DNA of 64,000 nucleotides from Diaporthe sp. PMI_573 (GCA_021399435.1 JAJTUP010000118.1:88189-152188), one strand, 5' to 3'. Counted from the stretch's first letter, positions 1-12,117 are shown. Numbers and translations are program-made. Notes: generated by a model not told the origin, from the letters alone.

Positions 1-580
1 GTTCGTGCATACCAGGGACTTGCCTTGACACTCTACGTACAGAAACTGCTTCCACGGCGGTTTGAAACCACTAAGGAGAGTGCTGGAAGTGAAAGAGATG
101 TCAAAGTACCCAAAGAAGGCGCTAGAAGAAAAGCGAAGGCTCCTATGCCACCCAGGCTCCTATGCCACCCATTGTTTTGACTGGCAGGGCGAGAGACGAA
201 GATATCGAGCTGCGCCTCCAGCAAGGCCAATCATTCCTCGACTTGGCATCATCCTTAGAAAGAACCCGAGTTTTATCAAGCGGGAAGCAAAACGCATCCT
301 CGGGGATGACGAGCTAAAGAAGCTGATGAAGCGAAATAAAAAGGGACAGTTCGAATATACAGCTGGAAAAAGGACGATGACCCCATGGAAGAGCATAGGT
401 TGGCGTGCCAGCGAGAAGGGATTGGTTGTTCCTTTATCGCTGGCATAGGATCAGCATCTCGCACATAATTTGATTCGAACTCGGCTAGGGGCTAAGACTC
501 TTCGGGTTTGGTGATATGGAAAGGCATGAGTGTTGTGGACTTGGTATTCATTGTGTGGCTTGGGTCATTTATAGGGTAAA
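1..580. other. No gene recognised; one weak ORF
   Basis: An ATG ORF runs on the plus strand from about 98 to 448 (about 116 residues, rich in Lys and Arg). I recognise no domain in it, and neighbouring frames do not extend it. It may be decayed transposon sequence, because a degenerate LTR follows at once. Confidence 0.3.
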
Positions 581-792
581 TGTGGCGGTTGTCACCACTA
601 GACGGGCTGACACCACCACAAGGTGCTGGCAGGGGCTGGTCCCTGCCACAGGCACGGACCACGGTTATTAAACTTCTCCAACGCGTCGCACATCGCGAGT
701 TTCTTTTCTTTCTTCTTCTCTCCTTAAGCTTAGAATCTTCGTACGTAGTGCCAATACAACAGCTTCCATGCTGGATATTACTGGCCGTTACA
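581..792 (+). repeat. Degenerate solo LTR of a Gypsy-type element
   Basis: It begins TGTGGCGGTTGTCACC and ends CTGGCCGTTACA. Its 3' half aligns by eye with the better preserved LTR at 30353-30553: both have a pyrimidine-rich CTTTCTT tract, then AGCTTAGAAT, then a CCAATA...AGCTCCCATGCTG-like block, then GGCCGT-ACA. No internal Gypsy sequence is visible next to it, so it reads as a solo or truncated LTR. Confidence 0.5.
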
Positions 793-942
793 AGCACCTT
801 TATATATAATACATTTTTAAAATAGCTAAATCTACCTTCTACCAACTTAACTAGTATTAATCCTGCCATCTTTATATATTAAATACTTGCTCCTTTATAA
901 TTAAGAAGCTAGGAATAAAGTGCTGCGAGTATATTAGCCTAG

Positions 943-1732
943 ATATTTTAATTACCTTGTTAGGGATCATCTCGCAGGTTGTGCTGTATTTAAGGCTGCT
1001 CAAGAGCAGCAAAGCTCTTCCGGAACCATCCCCATCCGGGAACAAACACAGAAGACGCTTATAGACTCTGGAATCCAGCATATTTCGAAGGACGAAAACG
1101 ATACCCTCATCTACGATGCTGCAGGTGCCGTGATATCTGACGGGCGGTCATGTAACCTTTTCGAGTCTCGACGCTGGCACCGCTTCTTTGCTCGTATTAA
1201 GCCTGGATGGATTCCTCCTTCTCGCAAGACAATTACCACTCTCCTTCCCTCTGTTGATAGGGAGGTTAGGAATGAGGTTCTCCGGCAGATACAGGCATCA
1301 GACTTCTTCAACATAATTTTTGATGCCTCCGATAACGTTTCCCACCATAGGATCGTCAATATATCAGTACAACTGCTGGATGGACAAGCTTTCTATTGGA
1401 AAACCTTTGATACGGGTGACGAACGGCATACAGCGGAGAACTGGAAGAAGCTTATATGGACAGAGATGCTATATCTTTGCGATCACAAAACTGCTCGTAT
1501 TAACTTGGTCTGTACGGATACGGAAAACGTAATGCGGGCTGTTCACGAACTGCTTGGAAGAACGCCAGAGCTTCAGCACGTTAGCTTCTCTCTTTGCGAC
1601 TCCCACGGACTCCAACTGCTGATTAAAGATATCCTCCTCCTCCCGTGTTTTGAGGAGATCTTTCAGGAAGTTAGTAGCGTTCTTACCCTCTTCTCGCGAT
1701 CAAAGTTGCAGCTCTCCCGGTTACGGGCCTGA
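943..1732 (+). pseudogene. hAT-family transposase fragment (BED finger remnant plus start of the catalytic domain)
   Basis: One open frame can be read from about 943, after a TAG, to the TGA ending at 1732. The ATG-less start carries DHLAGC, the His/Cys tail of a BED zinc finger; the upstream CxxC half is visible only in another frame, so a frameshift lies near 940. Further on are FNIIFDASDN, the usual beginning of the hAT RNase-H-like fold with its first Asp, and SFSLCDSHGLQLLIKDIL, the region with the family's CxxH-type motif. The frame stops at FSRSKLQLSRLRA, where complete hAT proteins continue for several hundred residues to the C-terminal dimerisation domain; none of that is present downstream. 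It is a broken 5' half and cannot make transposase. Confidence 0.7.
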
Positions 1733-3705
1733 CCTCACAAAGGAGGACAAAACTGAAATTCGTACGCCAATACAAATGCAGTAATATTATACTACATTGG
1801 ACCTTCGCTTTTGTTGTAAATGATCAATATACGCTTGGTTTGATCAACAACCATTTTGAAAGTCAGGGTAGGAGGGGAAAGTATCGTGAGCCTCCGAGGA
1901 CCATTGGGAATGTACAAAGTCGTCGCCGACTTTGTGCGCGAGCTCATGGAGGAATAGTCACAAAGCTGAGCAGACAGCAGACAGACCAATGAACAGTTGA
2001 TTTCAAAAAACAGTGTGGCCGAAGCCTCAATCGCCTATGTCGACATGCAAGCTCATTAATGAACGTACTTATGAGACTCTGGCCTAGTACCCAGCTCAAT
2101 CCAACAGAAGCGCCTTGGATACACTTCTCAATGCTGCCCTGTCATACTCGGAAGGGACAAGATCCGTTACTAGCTCTTAGGGATTAGACTCCTAAGATCG
2201 ATCTCCTGGACGTTCTTTGAACAACCAAAGCTCCCACTACCGGCCACAGCAGTCCTCCCTCCCGGTATTCCTTCAGGAAACGGGTTACAACAGCCAAGGC
2301 AACGACGTCTACGACGACGTGGACATTATGCCCGATTTACACTCCTAGGCAGAGACTCGACAGACGCAGTTCGAGAGCGTCGCTTCTTGCCGCTCGTTTT
2401 TGCTATGACTGTCCGCCTTTCCTGACGCGTCTCGAGCGATGATTTATAAGCTCCAGCAGGGTTTAGATACGCAGCTACAGAACAAACACTTCTAAACCAT
2501 AGCACGCCAAAGATACAAGGCCAAAATTGCCACCCCCAGCGCGCAGATCACACATCGGGTCATAATTGCAGATAGGACAAACCACCTCACCCCAAGATTG
2601 CCAGTCACGTAGGACGAGTGAGAAACTCTTTTGGGCCCAACATGTAACAGCCACAACTGAGGATGTGCAAAAGCCTGGAACGTCTTAGCGCAGAGGCGTA
2701 GGACCAGGCCTGGTTAGCCCTCGACAAAGCCTCAGTACTAGCCGGCGGTCAGACGAAAAAGTGACGAAGAGCGCATTGGCGCATTCAGCTGATGATCGTG
2801 GTCGCTTAGTTGGCATGCGTCTGCCTGGTGGCAGGAACGCCATGTTGAAGGTCTCTTTTCTTTTTTCTGCCATGAGGAAGGGGATATGTGTGACCGACAA
2901 CCGCTGGTGGCGTCCGTTGGGCCACGCACGACCGGCCTAAACGACCGTGGTGGAGATGAAAGGTTACCGCCCATACGCAAAAGTCAGCCATCGTTAACCT
3001 CTCTCGATACTTCACATGAGGACGATTCAGCTCCGTGACTTTGCTGACATGGAATGGGAGGTGGGACGCGGATGCAGAACGCTAAGGCTTAAACTATTGG
3101 GCTTTGACCTAAACTCGCCGGTTTTGCTAGGGATGGCCAGCCGCGTTACTACAGTAGTTGCTATTGGGTTCCGCGGCGCCGCAACTCATTTGTACGAAAG
3201 GAGCAACAGAACCAATCCCATAGACCAATTGCCGCATGCCCAAGCGTCTAACTCCAGGGTACGCATCTGGGCACCGGCTGGAGCCAACCCAATCCGCACA
3301 TCTCGTGTCAGTCTGAACGGACCCTACCCATCCCTTGATCAACTGGTCATCCGTCAACGCCTCGAGAGGCCCGGAGAAGGTACAAAGTCACCTCAAGAAT
3401 CGATACACGACATATCATCCCAGTCAGTGTATCGCTGGTGAAGAGCAATTGCCGTCCTCTACCGCCCCGACCAGCCTCCCTCAGTGTCAGTACTGTCTAC
3501 TTTCTGTTGGCGTTTATTTCATGCTTACATGATCTGGAAGCTTCAGAAACCCAAATATTCGCCGCCGAGGATTAAGCCTAAGCCCGCTCAGGCTCGAGAT
3601 CTATAGCAGAAGTGCATCGAACGGCGGATCCAACAAATGACCAGTGCCCTCTGAAGGCCGAATTTGCGTTCGAGATCTGACGAACCTCGCGACGGGACTG
3701 ACTCG
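1733..3705. other. Intergenic region without a supported gene
   Basis: No recognisable protein is encoded. The longest ATG ORF (3016-3441, plus strand, 141 residues) has no motif I know and no neighbouring exon of similar quality. The last few hundred bases must hold the promoter and 5' UTR of the NLR gene that follows, but I see no clear core-promoter motif. Confidence 0.4.
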
Positions 3706-6700
3706 ATGCTATCTCTTCCCATAGGCTCTGCTACTATGTTCCATCAACAAAACTGCCTTTCAGGACCAACAACAGGATCGTTCGAGGGTGCCACCGCATC
3801 TCCAATGTCAGAACCATCCATCGCAGATTATACGATTGGTTGGATATGTGCCCTACAAGAAGAGTATGAGGCTGCATGTCGCATGCTCGATCATGAATTC
3901 GATGGCCCCGAGGCGAGCGAGACATATGACAATAACACCTACGTTTTCGGTTGTGTTAGTGGACACAATGTGGCTATTGGATGCCTGCCGGACGGGCGAT
4001 ATGGAACCAACTCTGCTGCCAGCGTCGCCAGAGACATGGTCCGATCGTTTCCCAATTTGAGATTCGCCTTGATGGTGGGCATTGGGGGAGGCGCACCGAC
4101 GCGGGAGAGAGACATCCGCCTCGGCGACGTGGTGGTCAGTGTACCGCAGGGCAGGCTAGGAGGAGTGGTACAATACGATTTCGGGAAAAGGTTGTCGGGT
4201 GGTCGATTCCAACAAACCGGCCAGTTGAACGCTCCCCCAGAGGTCCTCCTGGGAGTTATTCCCGAGATACGACGACGTCACAATGACCCCAGGAAGCCAG
4301 ACAGAATCTCAGAACACTTGAGACGGATGGATGATATGCCCGGCTACCAACGTCCGGCTGAAGATGGATTGTATCGCGCGGACTACGTACATGAGGGTGG
4401 AAAGAGCTGCGCAGACTGCGAGGCCCATGGGTTGGAGGAGCGTCCACCGCGCGAAAGCAGTCGAGCAGTCATTGTACACTATGGCATCATCGCATCCGCC
4501 AACTCGGTCATGAAAAACGCCAAGGAAAGGGACCAACATGCTCAAGATCCGGAACTAAATGTCCTGTGCTTCGAGATGGAAGCTAGTGGCTTGATGAACA
4601 ACTTCCCCTGTCTGGTGATTCGAGGAGTCTGCGATTATTCGGATTCGCACAAAAATGATGACTGGCATAAATATGCAGCGCTCACGGCTGCTGCGTATGC
4701 GAGGGAGCTCCTTCATGTTCTGAAGCCCAGAAAGGTGACCGCAATGGCGTCATGGACCGGGAAGATGGAAACAAGTAAGTAGCATTCCTTCGGATCGGTT
4801 CCCCAAGCACAAGATGTAGATGTTCCTTCGTTGAACAGAATTTGTCTCATTTGCTTTCTCGCATTATTACCCTCCATGAATGTGGCAAATGCTGTATCGG
4901 CTCTCTTCAAATCACTAGCAAATAATAGCCATCCTGCTTCAAGTACTGATAAGCTATAGTCTTAGGAGGCATCCAAGAAGGAGTCTCAGACGTTGCAAAG
5001 AAAGCCGACAATATTATCCGTCATCAACATACTCGAGAGCATAAGGAAATCCTCGAGTGGCTTACGCCAATCAACTATGGCCCGCAGCAAAGCGACTACC
5101 TTCAGAGACGGCAACCAGGAACTGGGCAATGGCTGATTGAGTCGAGAGAGTTCCAGGGCTGGTTGGCTACAACCAAGCAGACGTTGTTCTGTCCAGGCAT
5201 TCCCGGGGCGGGAAAGACGATCCTAACGTCAATCGTGGTTGATTACCTCAGTTCAATGTTTCACGACGACTTGAAGACCGGCATTGCATACATCTACTGC
5301 AACTTCCGGCGGCAGCACGAGCAGAAGACTGATGACTTGCTGGCGAGCGTGCTGAAACAGCTTAGTCGGAAACGGCCTTCCTTACCGGACAGCCTCAACA
5401 CTCTATATGGTCGCCACAAAAATGAACAAACGCGGCCATCGCTCGACGATATCTTGAGAGTTCTTCAGTCCGTGGCGGCGATATATTCGAGAGTCTTCAT
5501 CATCGTTGACGCGCTTGACGAATGCCAGGCATCCGATGGCTGCCGGAGGAGGCTCCTCTCGGAGCTCGTCAACCTTCAGACGAGCCAGGGAACAAATATC
5601 TTTGCGACGTCGAGGTTCATTCCGGAGATTGTTGATCACTTCAAAACCAGCATATCACTGGAGATTCGAGCAACTACTGACGATGTAGCAAGATATCTCG
5701 AAGGTCACATAGCTCAGCTACCATCTTTCGTCCAGCAGGACCGACAACTGCAAGAAGAAGTTAAGACGGGGATCTCGGAAGCCGTCGATGGAATGTATGT
5801 TCTCAGGGAGTAGGAAGAGTAACATAGGCACTAACTATCCGCAGGTTTCTCTTAGCACAAATCTATCTTGGTTTGCTTGACGATAAGTTGACACTAAATG
5901 AGATCCGAAGCGCAATAGATATCTTCCGGAAGCAAGGTCGAGGATTAGGCGAAGATCGGAAGGCCCAGGTACTAGCTCATGCCTACGAACAAGCCATGGA
6001 GAGAATCAGCAGACAGAAGCCAGGGTTGAAGAAGCTTGCAATGGAGGTTCTGTCATGGATCACGTGCGCGAAGAGACAGCTTACTACGTCGGAACTTCAG
6101 CATGCCCTTGCAACAAAGAAGGAGAAGTCTGAGATTGACCATGGTGACCTGTCACATATTAGAGATATGGTCTCTGTATGCGCTGGATTGGTAACGGTTG
6201 ATGAAGAAAGCGGCATTATCCGGCTGGTTCACTACACAACGCAAGAATACCTCGAGCAGACACAGAAACACTGGTTTCCAGAGGCAGAGTCTGCAATCAC
6301 GACAATCTGCGTTACCTACCTCTCATTCAGAGTCTTTGAGGCTGGGTTTTGTAAAACGGACAAGGAGTTTAAGGAGCGGCTGCGGTCAAATCCGCTCTAC
6401 AACTACGCTGCCTGCAACTGGGGACATCATGCTCTCAAGGATACAACATCAAGCCAAGTAGTCATCAGCTTCCTCGAGCGTAAAGCTCAGGTCGAGGCAT
6501 CGGGTCAAGCGCTGATGGCTCTCAATTTGATGCCTTTCGGGTGGCAGTCACACGATAGGCAAAGATTTCCCAGGCAAATGACAGGACTGCACTTGGCGGG
6601 ATACTTTGGAGTAAGCAAGGCCGCAGAAGTGCTTCTTAGACTGGGGCACAGTCCAAATCTAAAGGACAGTTACGTTCGGACGCCGCTGTGGTATGCCGCC

Positions 6701-9007
6701 TTTAGGCACGAGGCTGTCGTCAGGCTGCTGCTCGAGAATGGGGCCGACGTCGACACGAAGGATAAAGATGGTCGGACACCGCTATGGAGGGCTGCCTCTG
6801 AAGGGCATGAGGCTATCGTCAGGCTCCTGCTCGAGAATGGGGCCGACGTCGAGGTGAGAGATACTGAGTATGGCCTGACGCCGCTGTCGTGGGCCGCAGA
6901 GAAGGGGCATGAGTCCGTCGTTAGGCTACTGCTCGAGAAGGGCGTCGATGTCGACGCGAGGGATAAGGATGGTCGGACGCCGCTGTCGCGAGCCTCCGCG
7001 AACGGGCATAAGGCCGTCGTCCGGCTGCTGCTCGAGAAGGACGCCAACGTCGAGGTGAGGGATACTGAGTATGGCCTGACGCCGCTGTCGTGGGCCGCAG
7101 AGAAGGGGCACGAGGCCGTCGTTAGGCTGCTGCTCGAGAAGGGCGTCGACGTCGACGCGAGGGATAAGGATGGTCGGACGCCGCTGTCGCGAGCCTCCGC
7201 GAACGGGCATAAGGCCGTCGTGCGGCTGCTGCTCGAGAAAGGGGCCGAGATCGACGCGAAGGATGAGGATGATCGGACGCCGCTGTGCAATGCTGCCTCT
7301 GAAGGCCACGAGGCCGTCGTCAGGCTACTGCTCGAGAACGGGGCAGACGTCAACGCGAAGGATCTGTTATGTGCTGCCTCTGAAGGGCACGAGGCTGTCG
7401 TCAGGCTGCTGCTCGAGAATGGGGCCGACGTCGACACGAAGGATAAAGATGGTCGGACACCGCTATGGAGGGCTGCCTCTGAAGGCCACGAGGCTGTCGT
7501 CAGGCTACTGCTCGAGAACGGAGCTAAGATGGAGGCGAAGGATGTGGATGGTCGGACGCCGCTGTGCTATGCCGCCCACGGGCCCATCGTCACGCTTCTG
7601 CTCGAGAACGGGGCCGAGATCGCCTCTGGGCACGAGGCCGTCGTCAGGCTGCTGCTCGAGAACAGGGCTGACGTCAACGCGAAGGATGAATATGGTCGGA
7701 CGCCGCTGTGCCATGCCGCCTTACACGGGCACGAGGCCGTCGTTAGGCTGCTGCTTGAGAATGGGGCCGAGATCGACGCGAAGGATGTGAATGGTCGGAC
7801 ACCGCTGTTTTATGCTGGCTCCGAAGGGCATAAAGCCATCATCAGGCTGCTGCTCGAGAATGGGGCCGAGATCAATGCGAAGGATAAATATGGCCAGACG
7901 CCGCTGCGGAGTGCCGCCTCTAGGCATGATGCCGTCAGGTTGCTGCTCGAGAATGGGACCGAGATCGATGCGAACGATGAAGATGGTCGGGCGTTGCTGT
8001 CGCGGGCCGCAGAGAAGGGGGACGAGACCATCATGCAGCTGCTTGAGAACGGGGCTGGCGTCGACGCGAAGGATGAAGATGGTCGGATGCTGCTGTCGTG
8101 GGCCGCAGAGAAGGGGCACGAGGCCGTCGTCAGGTTGTTGCTCGAGAATGGGGCCGACGTTGATGCGAAGGATAAATTTGGTCGGACGCCGCTGTTGAAT
8201 GCCGCCTTGTACAGGCATAAGGCCGTTATTAGGCTGCTGCTTGAGAACGGGGCCGAGATCGACGTGAAGGATGAATATGATCGGACGCCGCTGTGCAATG
8301 CTGCCTCTGAAGGCCACGAGGCCGTCGTCAGGCTACTGCTCAAAAACGGGGCCGAGACCAACGCGACAAGTAAATCTGGTCGGACGCCGCTGTCGTATGC
8401 CGCCTTGTACGGGCACGAGGCCGTCGTTAGGTTGCTGCTGGAGAACGGGGCTGAGATCGATTCGAAGGATGAGGATGATCGGACGCCGCTGTTGTATGCC
8501 GCCTTCTATGGGCATAAGGCCGTCGTCGGGCTGCTGCTCAAAAATGGGGCCAAGATTGACTCGAAGGATAAAGGTGGTCGGACGCCGCTGTCGAATGCCG
8601 CCTTATACGGGCACAAGGCCGTCGTGCGGCTGCTGCTCGAGAAGGATGCCAACGTCGAGGTGAGGGATACTGAGTATGGCCTGACGCCGCTGTCGTGGGC
8701 CGCAGAGAAGGGGCATGAGTCCGTCGTTAGGCTACTGCTCGAGAAGGGCGTTGACGTCGACGCGAGGGATAAGGATGGTCGGACGCCGCTGTCGCGAGCC
8801 TCCGCGAACGGGCATAAGGCCGTCGTCGGGCTGCTGCTCGAGAAAGGGGCCGAGATCGACGCGAAGGGTGAAGATGGTCAGACACCGCTGTCGCGAGCCT
8901 CCGTGAATGGACATGAGGCCGTCGTGCGGCTGCTGCTCGAGAAAGCTGGCCGAAAACACCAACCCAGTACAGAGATAGCGAGCCAGACATATCGCCAATA
9001 CGTTTAA
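3706..9007 (+). CDS. NLR-type receptor: PNP_UDP - NACHT - ankyrin repeats
   Basis: Three exons (3706-4774, 4966-5794, 5845-9007) join in frame into 1686 residues; the introns are GTAAGT..TTAG (191 bp, CTGAT branch site) and GTATGT..GCAG (50 bp, CTAAC branch site). Residues about 38-340 are a purine nucleoside phosphorylase-like domain ([37 protein letters not shown]). The NACHT ATPase follows, with Walker A GIPGAGKT at about 434-441 and Walker [12 protein letters not shown] at about 533-543. About 25 ankyrin repeats fill residues 878 to about 1670. This architecture belongs to fungal NLR-like proteins, several of which control heterokaryon incompatibility or programmed cell death; in them the NACHT domain oligomerises on ligand sensing and the repeats bind the ligand. 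That role here is inference from the family. The first ATG is used; the ATG at 3805 ([13 protein letters not shown]) is an equally plausible start. I see no stop or frameshift, so the gene looks functional. It is probably cytosolic: no signal peptide or membrane segment. Confidence 0.9.
6578..8950 (+). repeat. Array of about 25 ankyrin-coding repeats, mostly 99-bp period
   Basis: The unit encodes roughly [32 protein letters not shown]. Most units are 33 codons. Units with an extra [12 protein letters not shown] linker occur three times, near 6850, 7053 and 8655. Two or three units are shortened (around 7362-7380, 7570-7625 and 7915). Blocks of about 200 bp starting at 6850, 7053 and 8655 differ at only a handful of positions, far fewer than neighbouring units. 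That pattern indicates recent internal duplication or gene conversion. Confidence 0.85.
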
Positions 9008-9713
9008 GGAGATGCAGGCCAGAATCGCATTCTTGGAGCAAGGAAATGCTGAATGGAAGCGCAACGCTTTTGAGATGTTCGCTGCTGTTGGAAAGATGGA
9101 TCATCGGTAGCAGGCGTAGGCGACGCGGGTGGCGACTCTGACGGTAACACCTGTACTAATATCGACCGGCTCTCAGATCGCTGACCCATTTGCCCCTGGC
9201 GCACTTTAACTACTGCATCGTCGTAGTCTCTGTCATCCGGTTGGCCCACTCCGGTGTAGGTTTGGTGAGAACCAGAATGCTGTTTGTGCCTTAAGGTATG
9301 GTTCGCACTGGAACGGGAGCTAGATGTCCGGTTTGGCTGGGGGCTCACGCAGATCGTGTCGCTGGTCACAGGACTCCACGAGAACTTTGTCATCAATTAA
9401 AGCCAGAAGATGTGGTTGAAGTTGAGGATGATGATCATGAAGTTAGCGATCATGAAGAGGTCGAAGAGGACATCCCCGACGAGGTTCAGACTAGATCTGG
9501 ACGTGCAGTCCGAAAACCAGCTAGATACAGCGATTGAGCGTCTTCTCACGATCAGAATCATATCGGAATTGCTTCTCAACACCAAGAATTGAGTGTGTTT
9601 CGCATCACGGCAATTGAGCATTTTGTGTGGTCATGGTGTTCGAGTGGTAGGGGTGTTCGGGTGGCCCGGGTGGGATAGTATATGGAATGAAGCTGCAAAT
9701 CGCTGCAAAACGC
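9008..9713. other. Region downstream of the NLR; coding-like scraps only
   Basis: Just past the NLR stop, a different plus frame (about 8985-9107) reads [16 protein letters not shown] and on to MDHR, a short amphipathic stretch that could be an old C-terminal extension lost by frameshift. A plus ORF at 9298-9537 ends in acidic residues and TRSGRAVRKPARY, resembling linker sequences of transposon polyproteins. Neither can be assigned. Confidence 0.3.
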
Positions 9714-9870
9714 ACCGCGTTGGGTGGTGGATGTCTCCAGAAACCCGACCAGACCCGCTACCTCGTCGCTCAGGGCTGCATCAAGCCCCTGTGTGACCTC
9801 CTCGGCTGCCCCGACAACAAGATCATCCAGGTTGCTCTGGACGGCCTCGAGAACATTCTCAAGGCACAAC
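9714..9870 (+). pseudogene. Fragment of importin alpha (karyopherin alpha, armadillo repeat)
   Basis: The plus frame reads [20 protein letters not shown] then [20 protein letters not shown], followed by ILK. This is the well conserved armadillo-repeat segment of importin alpha, which binds nuclear localisation signals. Only about 50 residues out of the usual 550 are present. There is no start codon or splice partner, and flanking sequence in the same frame is unrelated. It is a captured or left-over gene piece rather than a working gene; a full-length copy must exist elsewhere because importin alpha is essential. Identification is from remembered family sequence. Confidence 0.75.
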
Positions 9871-10165
9871 TTCCAATGTAAAAAGCCGTGTTATATCTCC
9901 ATCGTTAGTTTAATCCCTATATCTAAATGGCCGTTTGACTTTTCGCCCAGTGCGAGTCAGCTGAACGGGACTCATCGGTGCCTGATCCGAATTGGATTGT
10001 TGTATTGACATGTGAACCGGTCGAGGTATTTTAACCTGGTTGCATTTCCGCTTGGCCAAGCGAGCATGGTGAGCATAGCCCCCCCTCAAATGCCCATGGA
10101 GGGTCTCGTCGAGGCACGCATGCCGTATCGCAGCCAGATGAATGGGAGGGAAATGCAATCATAGG

Positions 10166-10509
10166 AGACGATAGATGGCAGAAAGTACTACATGGTCGCC
10201 TGGAAGCCAACTCTCGAGCCAGAGGAAGATCTGGGCAATATGCGAGACCTGATAGATGAGTGGAGGCGAAACATGGCAGGCACAAAGCGGTCGCCAGGTA
10301 TCTCGAGGCATGAAAATAACGGATACAGGGACAGTGGCCGGAGCGAAGAAATCGAGATCCGGCTTAAGAGGCGTCGAGGCCGTCCCCGTAAGGATTGTGT
10401 AGTTAATGCAAGCAATAGCGCTGGTCAGACAGACATGATCGACCGGGTGGAAGCCAGAGGGAACAACCGCAAAAATGGTATACGTAAAGCATCTCGCACG
10501 ATGAAGTAA
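10166..10509 (+). pseudogene. Chromodomain plus AT-hook protein fragment
   Basis: The frame reads DGRKYYMVAWKPTLEPEEDL followed by IDEW, which looks like the second half of a chromodomain (YYxVxWxPTxEPEExL). Next comes an AT-hook-like KRRRGRPRKD and a basic tail ending at the TAA. The N-terminal part of the chromodomain is not found upstream in any frame. Chromodomains bind methylated histone tails and also occur at the end of some transposon integrases, so this may be either a host-gene piece or a transposon remnant. Confidence 0.5.
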
Positions 10510-11285
10510 TTCTTCACTTTTTCGAATCAATGAATTTCATTTTAATTTCTAACCGATTTTTCCTAACGGAACGGATGAACCGTGTATCAACAGCAATTAG
10601 TATCTACTATTTACATTCTCCCTCAAACCTCAAAGCTCTCGCCATCTCTGATTTCGTTCCCATTGTGAAGGATTATTATCACACTTGACCGTTTTCCGCT
10701 TCATTGTTCTGACACCCGATATCCGGCTGATTTTTTGCGATGAGGCCTCCGCTTTAAAATTTGTATATAAGGTGACAGAAAGCTCCAAGTCCACCTGAAT
10801 TGCCGAAGGACAACAGCTTGAGCCATGCTGTGCCTTCTGAATATGAGCTGCATCTCTTCTTTGCGCAGTCGCCACTACCAGCATTCTTCGTTACCATCGC
10901 AGATTAACATTCATAAACAAGATCCAGAAGCCGAGGAAGCCCGTCTCCGCAAGCTTTTGTTCGGACCGAGGCTTACACAGAGTACGCACGAAGCGGACCG
11001 TACGCAAGGAATGCAGAGTGCAAGGACGAGAATTGCCGGAACCCCTCATCTATCATGTCTCAAGTTAACTTTTACCGGCCTCCATGAAATTCCGCCACCA
11101 TATAGCATTGATGATCCTTACCCATTCTGACCGACAAGAACAATTAAAGTTAATACAGCCTGGGGTCCAAGAGGACCTCCACCGGTTGAGCTGGGCGAGG
11201 ACGAAGAGGGGATCGAGGACAACGAAAAACTAAGGACGTGTGCAAGCCGGAATTTTATTTCAAAATCTAGCATATAAACTTCCTA
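10510..11285. other. No gene recognised
   Basis: An ATG ORF at 10825-11130 (101 residues, plus strand) has no known motif. Nothing else stands out on either strand. Confidence 0.3.
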
Positions 11286-11474
11286 GATAGATTATTGAGG
11301 CCATTCGTAGGGCTCAGATTGAAGCGGAAGTGGTATCTGCAGATAGCGACGATTCAGAAGATTCAGAAACACCATCAGAAACGAGATCAGTTATCGTGGT
11401 GGCGGCGTAATCATCGTCGAGAGGAAGGGTGTTGTCGTGGCAGAGGGTGGGCCGAATGTGGTGCGGGCATGTTA
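11286..11474 (+). mobile_element. 3'-end fragment of the pogo/Fot1-like element
   Basis: This stretch aligns with the last 190 bp of the complete element at 12843-14694: the IEAIR...QIEA codons, the DSEDSETPSE-like acidic segment, the codons for VVA, then a decayed copy of the terminal repeat ending GCGGGCATGTTA. Frame-breaking changes occur; the VVA-A codons run into TAA. Confidence 0.65.
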
Positions 11475-11825
11475 GAAGTTGCTGTCACTCACCACTCTAC
11501 TTGGAGTGGCTTCTCATCTGGCAACCATCTTCACTCGAATAGAATGGTACATGCTTGCACCCCTCCTAGTCTGCATATACCTGGCCATTTCAGTACTCCT
11601 CTTTTTATTCATAAACTCTTTTGAGTCAAATCTTAGCACTTGTTTTGAATATCTTTCTGTCCTTGTCGTATTATACTGTATGTATAAAGTCCACTGCTTC
11701 AAAATACAGTAAAAAGATTATAGTATCGTCGATACAGTACATGTACTCCACTGTATCACTGTGCGAAGAGTCTGGTACAGTAATGAAAGCCTGTGCTTGA
11801 TGTGAAGTAGTATACATGGAAGATC

Positions 11826-12117
11826 GCTCTTCCCGGCCTTGCCTTCTTTTTCCACGACCCTGTGAGGTACATGTCCGCCAAGCTGGTTCCTCAGCTCCTC
11901 AATTCTTACAAGAAGGCTTTCGGCAACCCATCAGATGAGCTCCGTGGCCTCTGGGCTGGCACTGTTGACAAGCTCCTGAAAGTGCTGATCGCCGAGCCTG
12001 CTATTAAGTCCCTTGGCAGAGATTGTCTGAGTCCCCAACACATGGATAAGTTTATCGAATCGGTCAAGACCGCTCTCGATGACTACAAGGACTGTGTGCA
12101 GGAGCGCCTCTCCGTGA
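11826..12117 (+). pseudogene. Fragment of importin beta-3 / karyopherin (Kap121/Pse1 type)
   Basis: The open frame reads ALPGLAFFFHDPVRYMSAKL then VPQLLNSYKKAFG, followed by LWAGTVDKLLKVLIAEPAIK and HMDKFIESVKTALDDYKDCV. This matches the HEAT-repeat region of importin beta-3 proteins, whose family pattern is FYFHxxVRxxxxKLxPxLLNSYKKA, LLDV, then HMxxFIxSVxxALEDY. These are nuclear import receptors of more than 1000 residues; only about 95 are present, with no start or end. It is the second import-receptor fragment within 2.5 kb. Confidence 0.65.

Noticed and set aside
3016..3441. 141-residue ORF as a gene
   Set aside because: ATG start but no recognisable motif and composition like surrounding non-coding DNA; kept only as a note.
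6670..8663. Long minus-strand and alternative-frame ORFs across the ankyrin array (for example 6670-7437 and 7721-8317 minus)
   Set aside because: They are shadows of a GC-biased 99-bp repeat read in other frames; serine/proline periodic sequences with no independent support.
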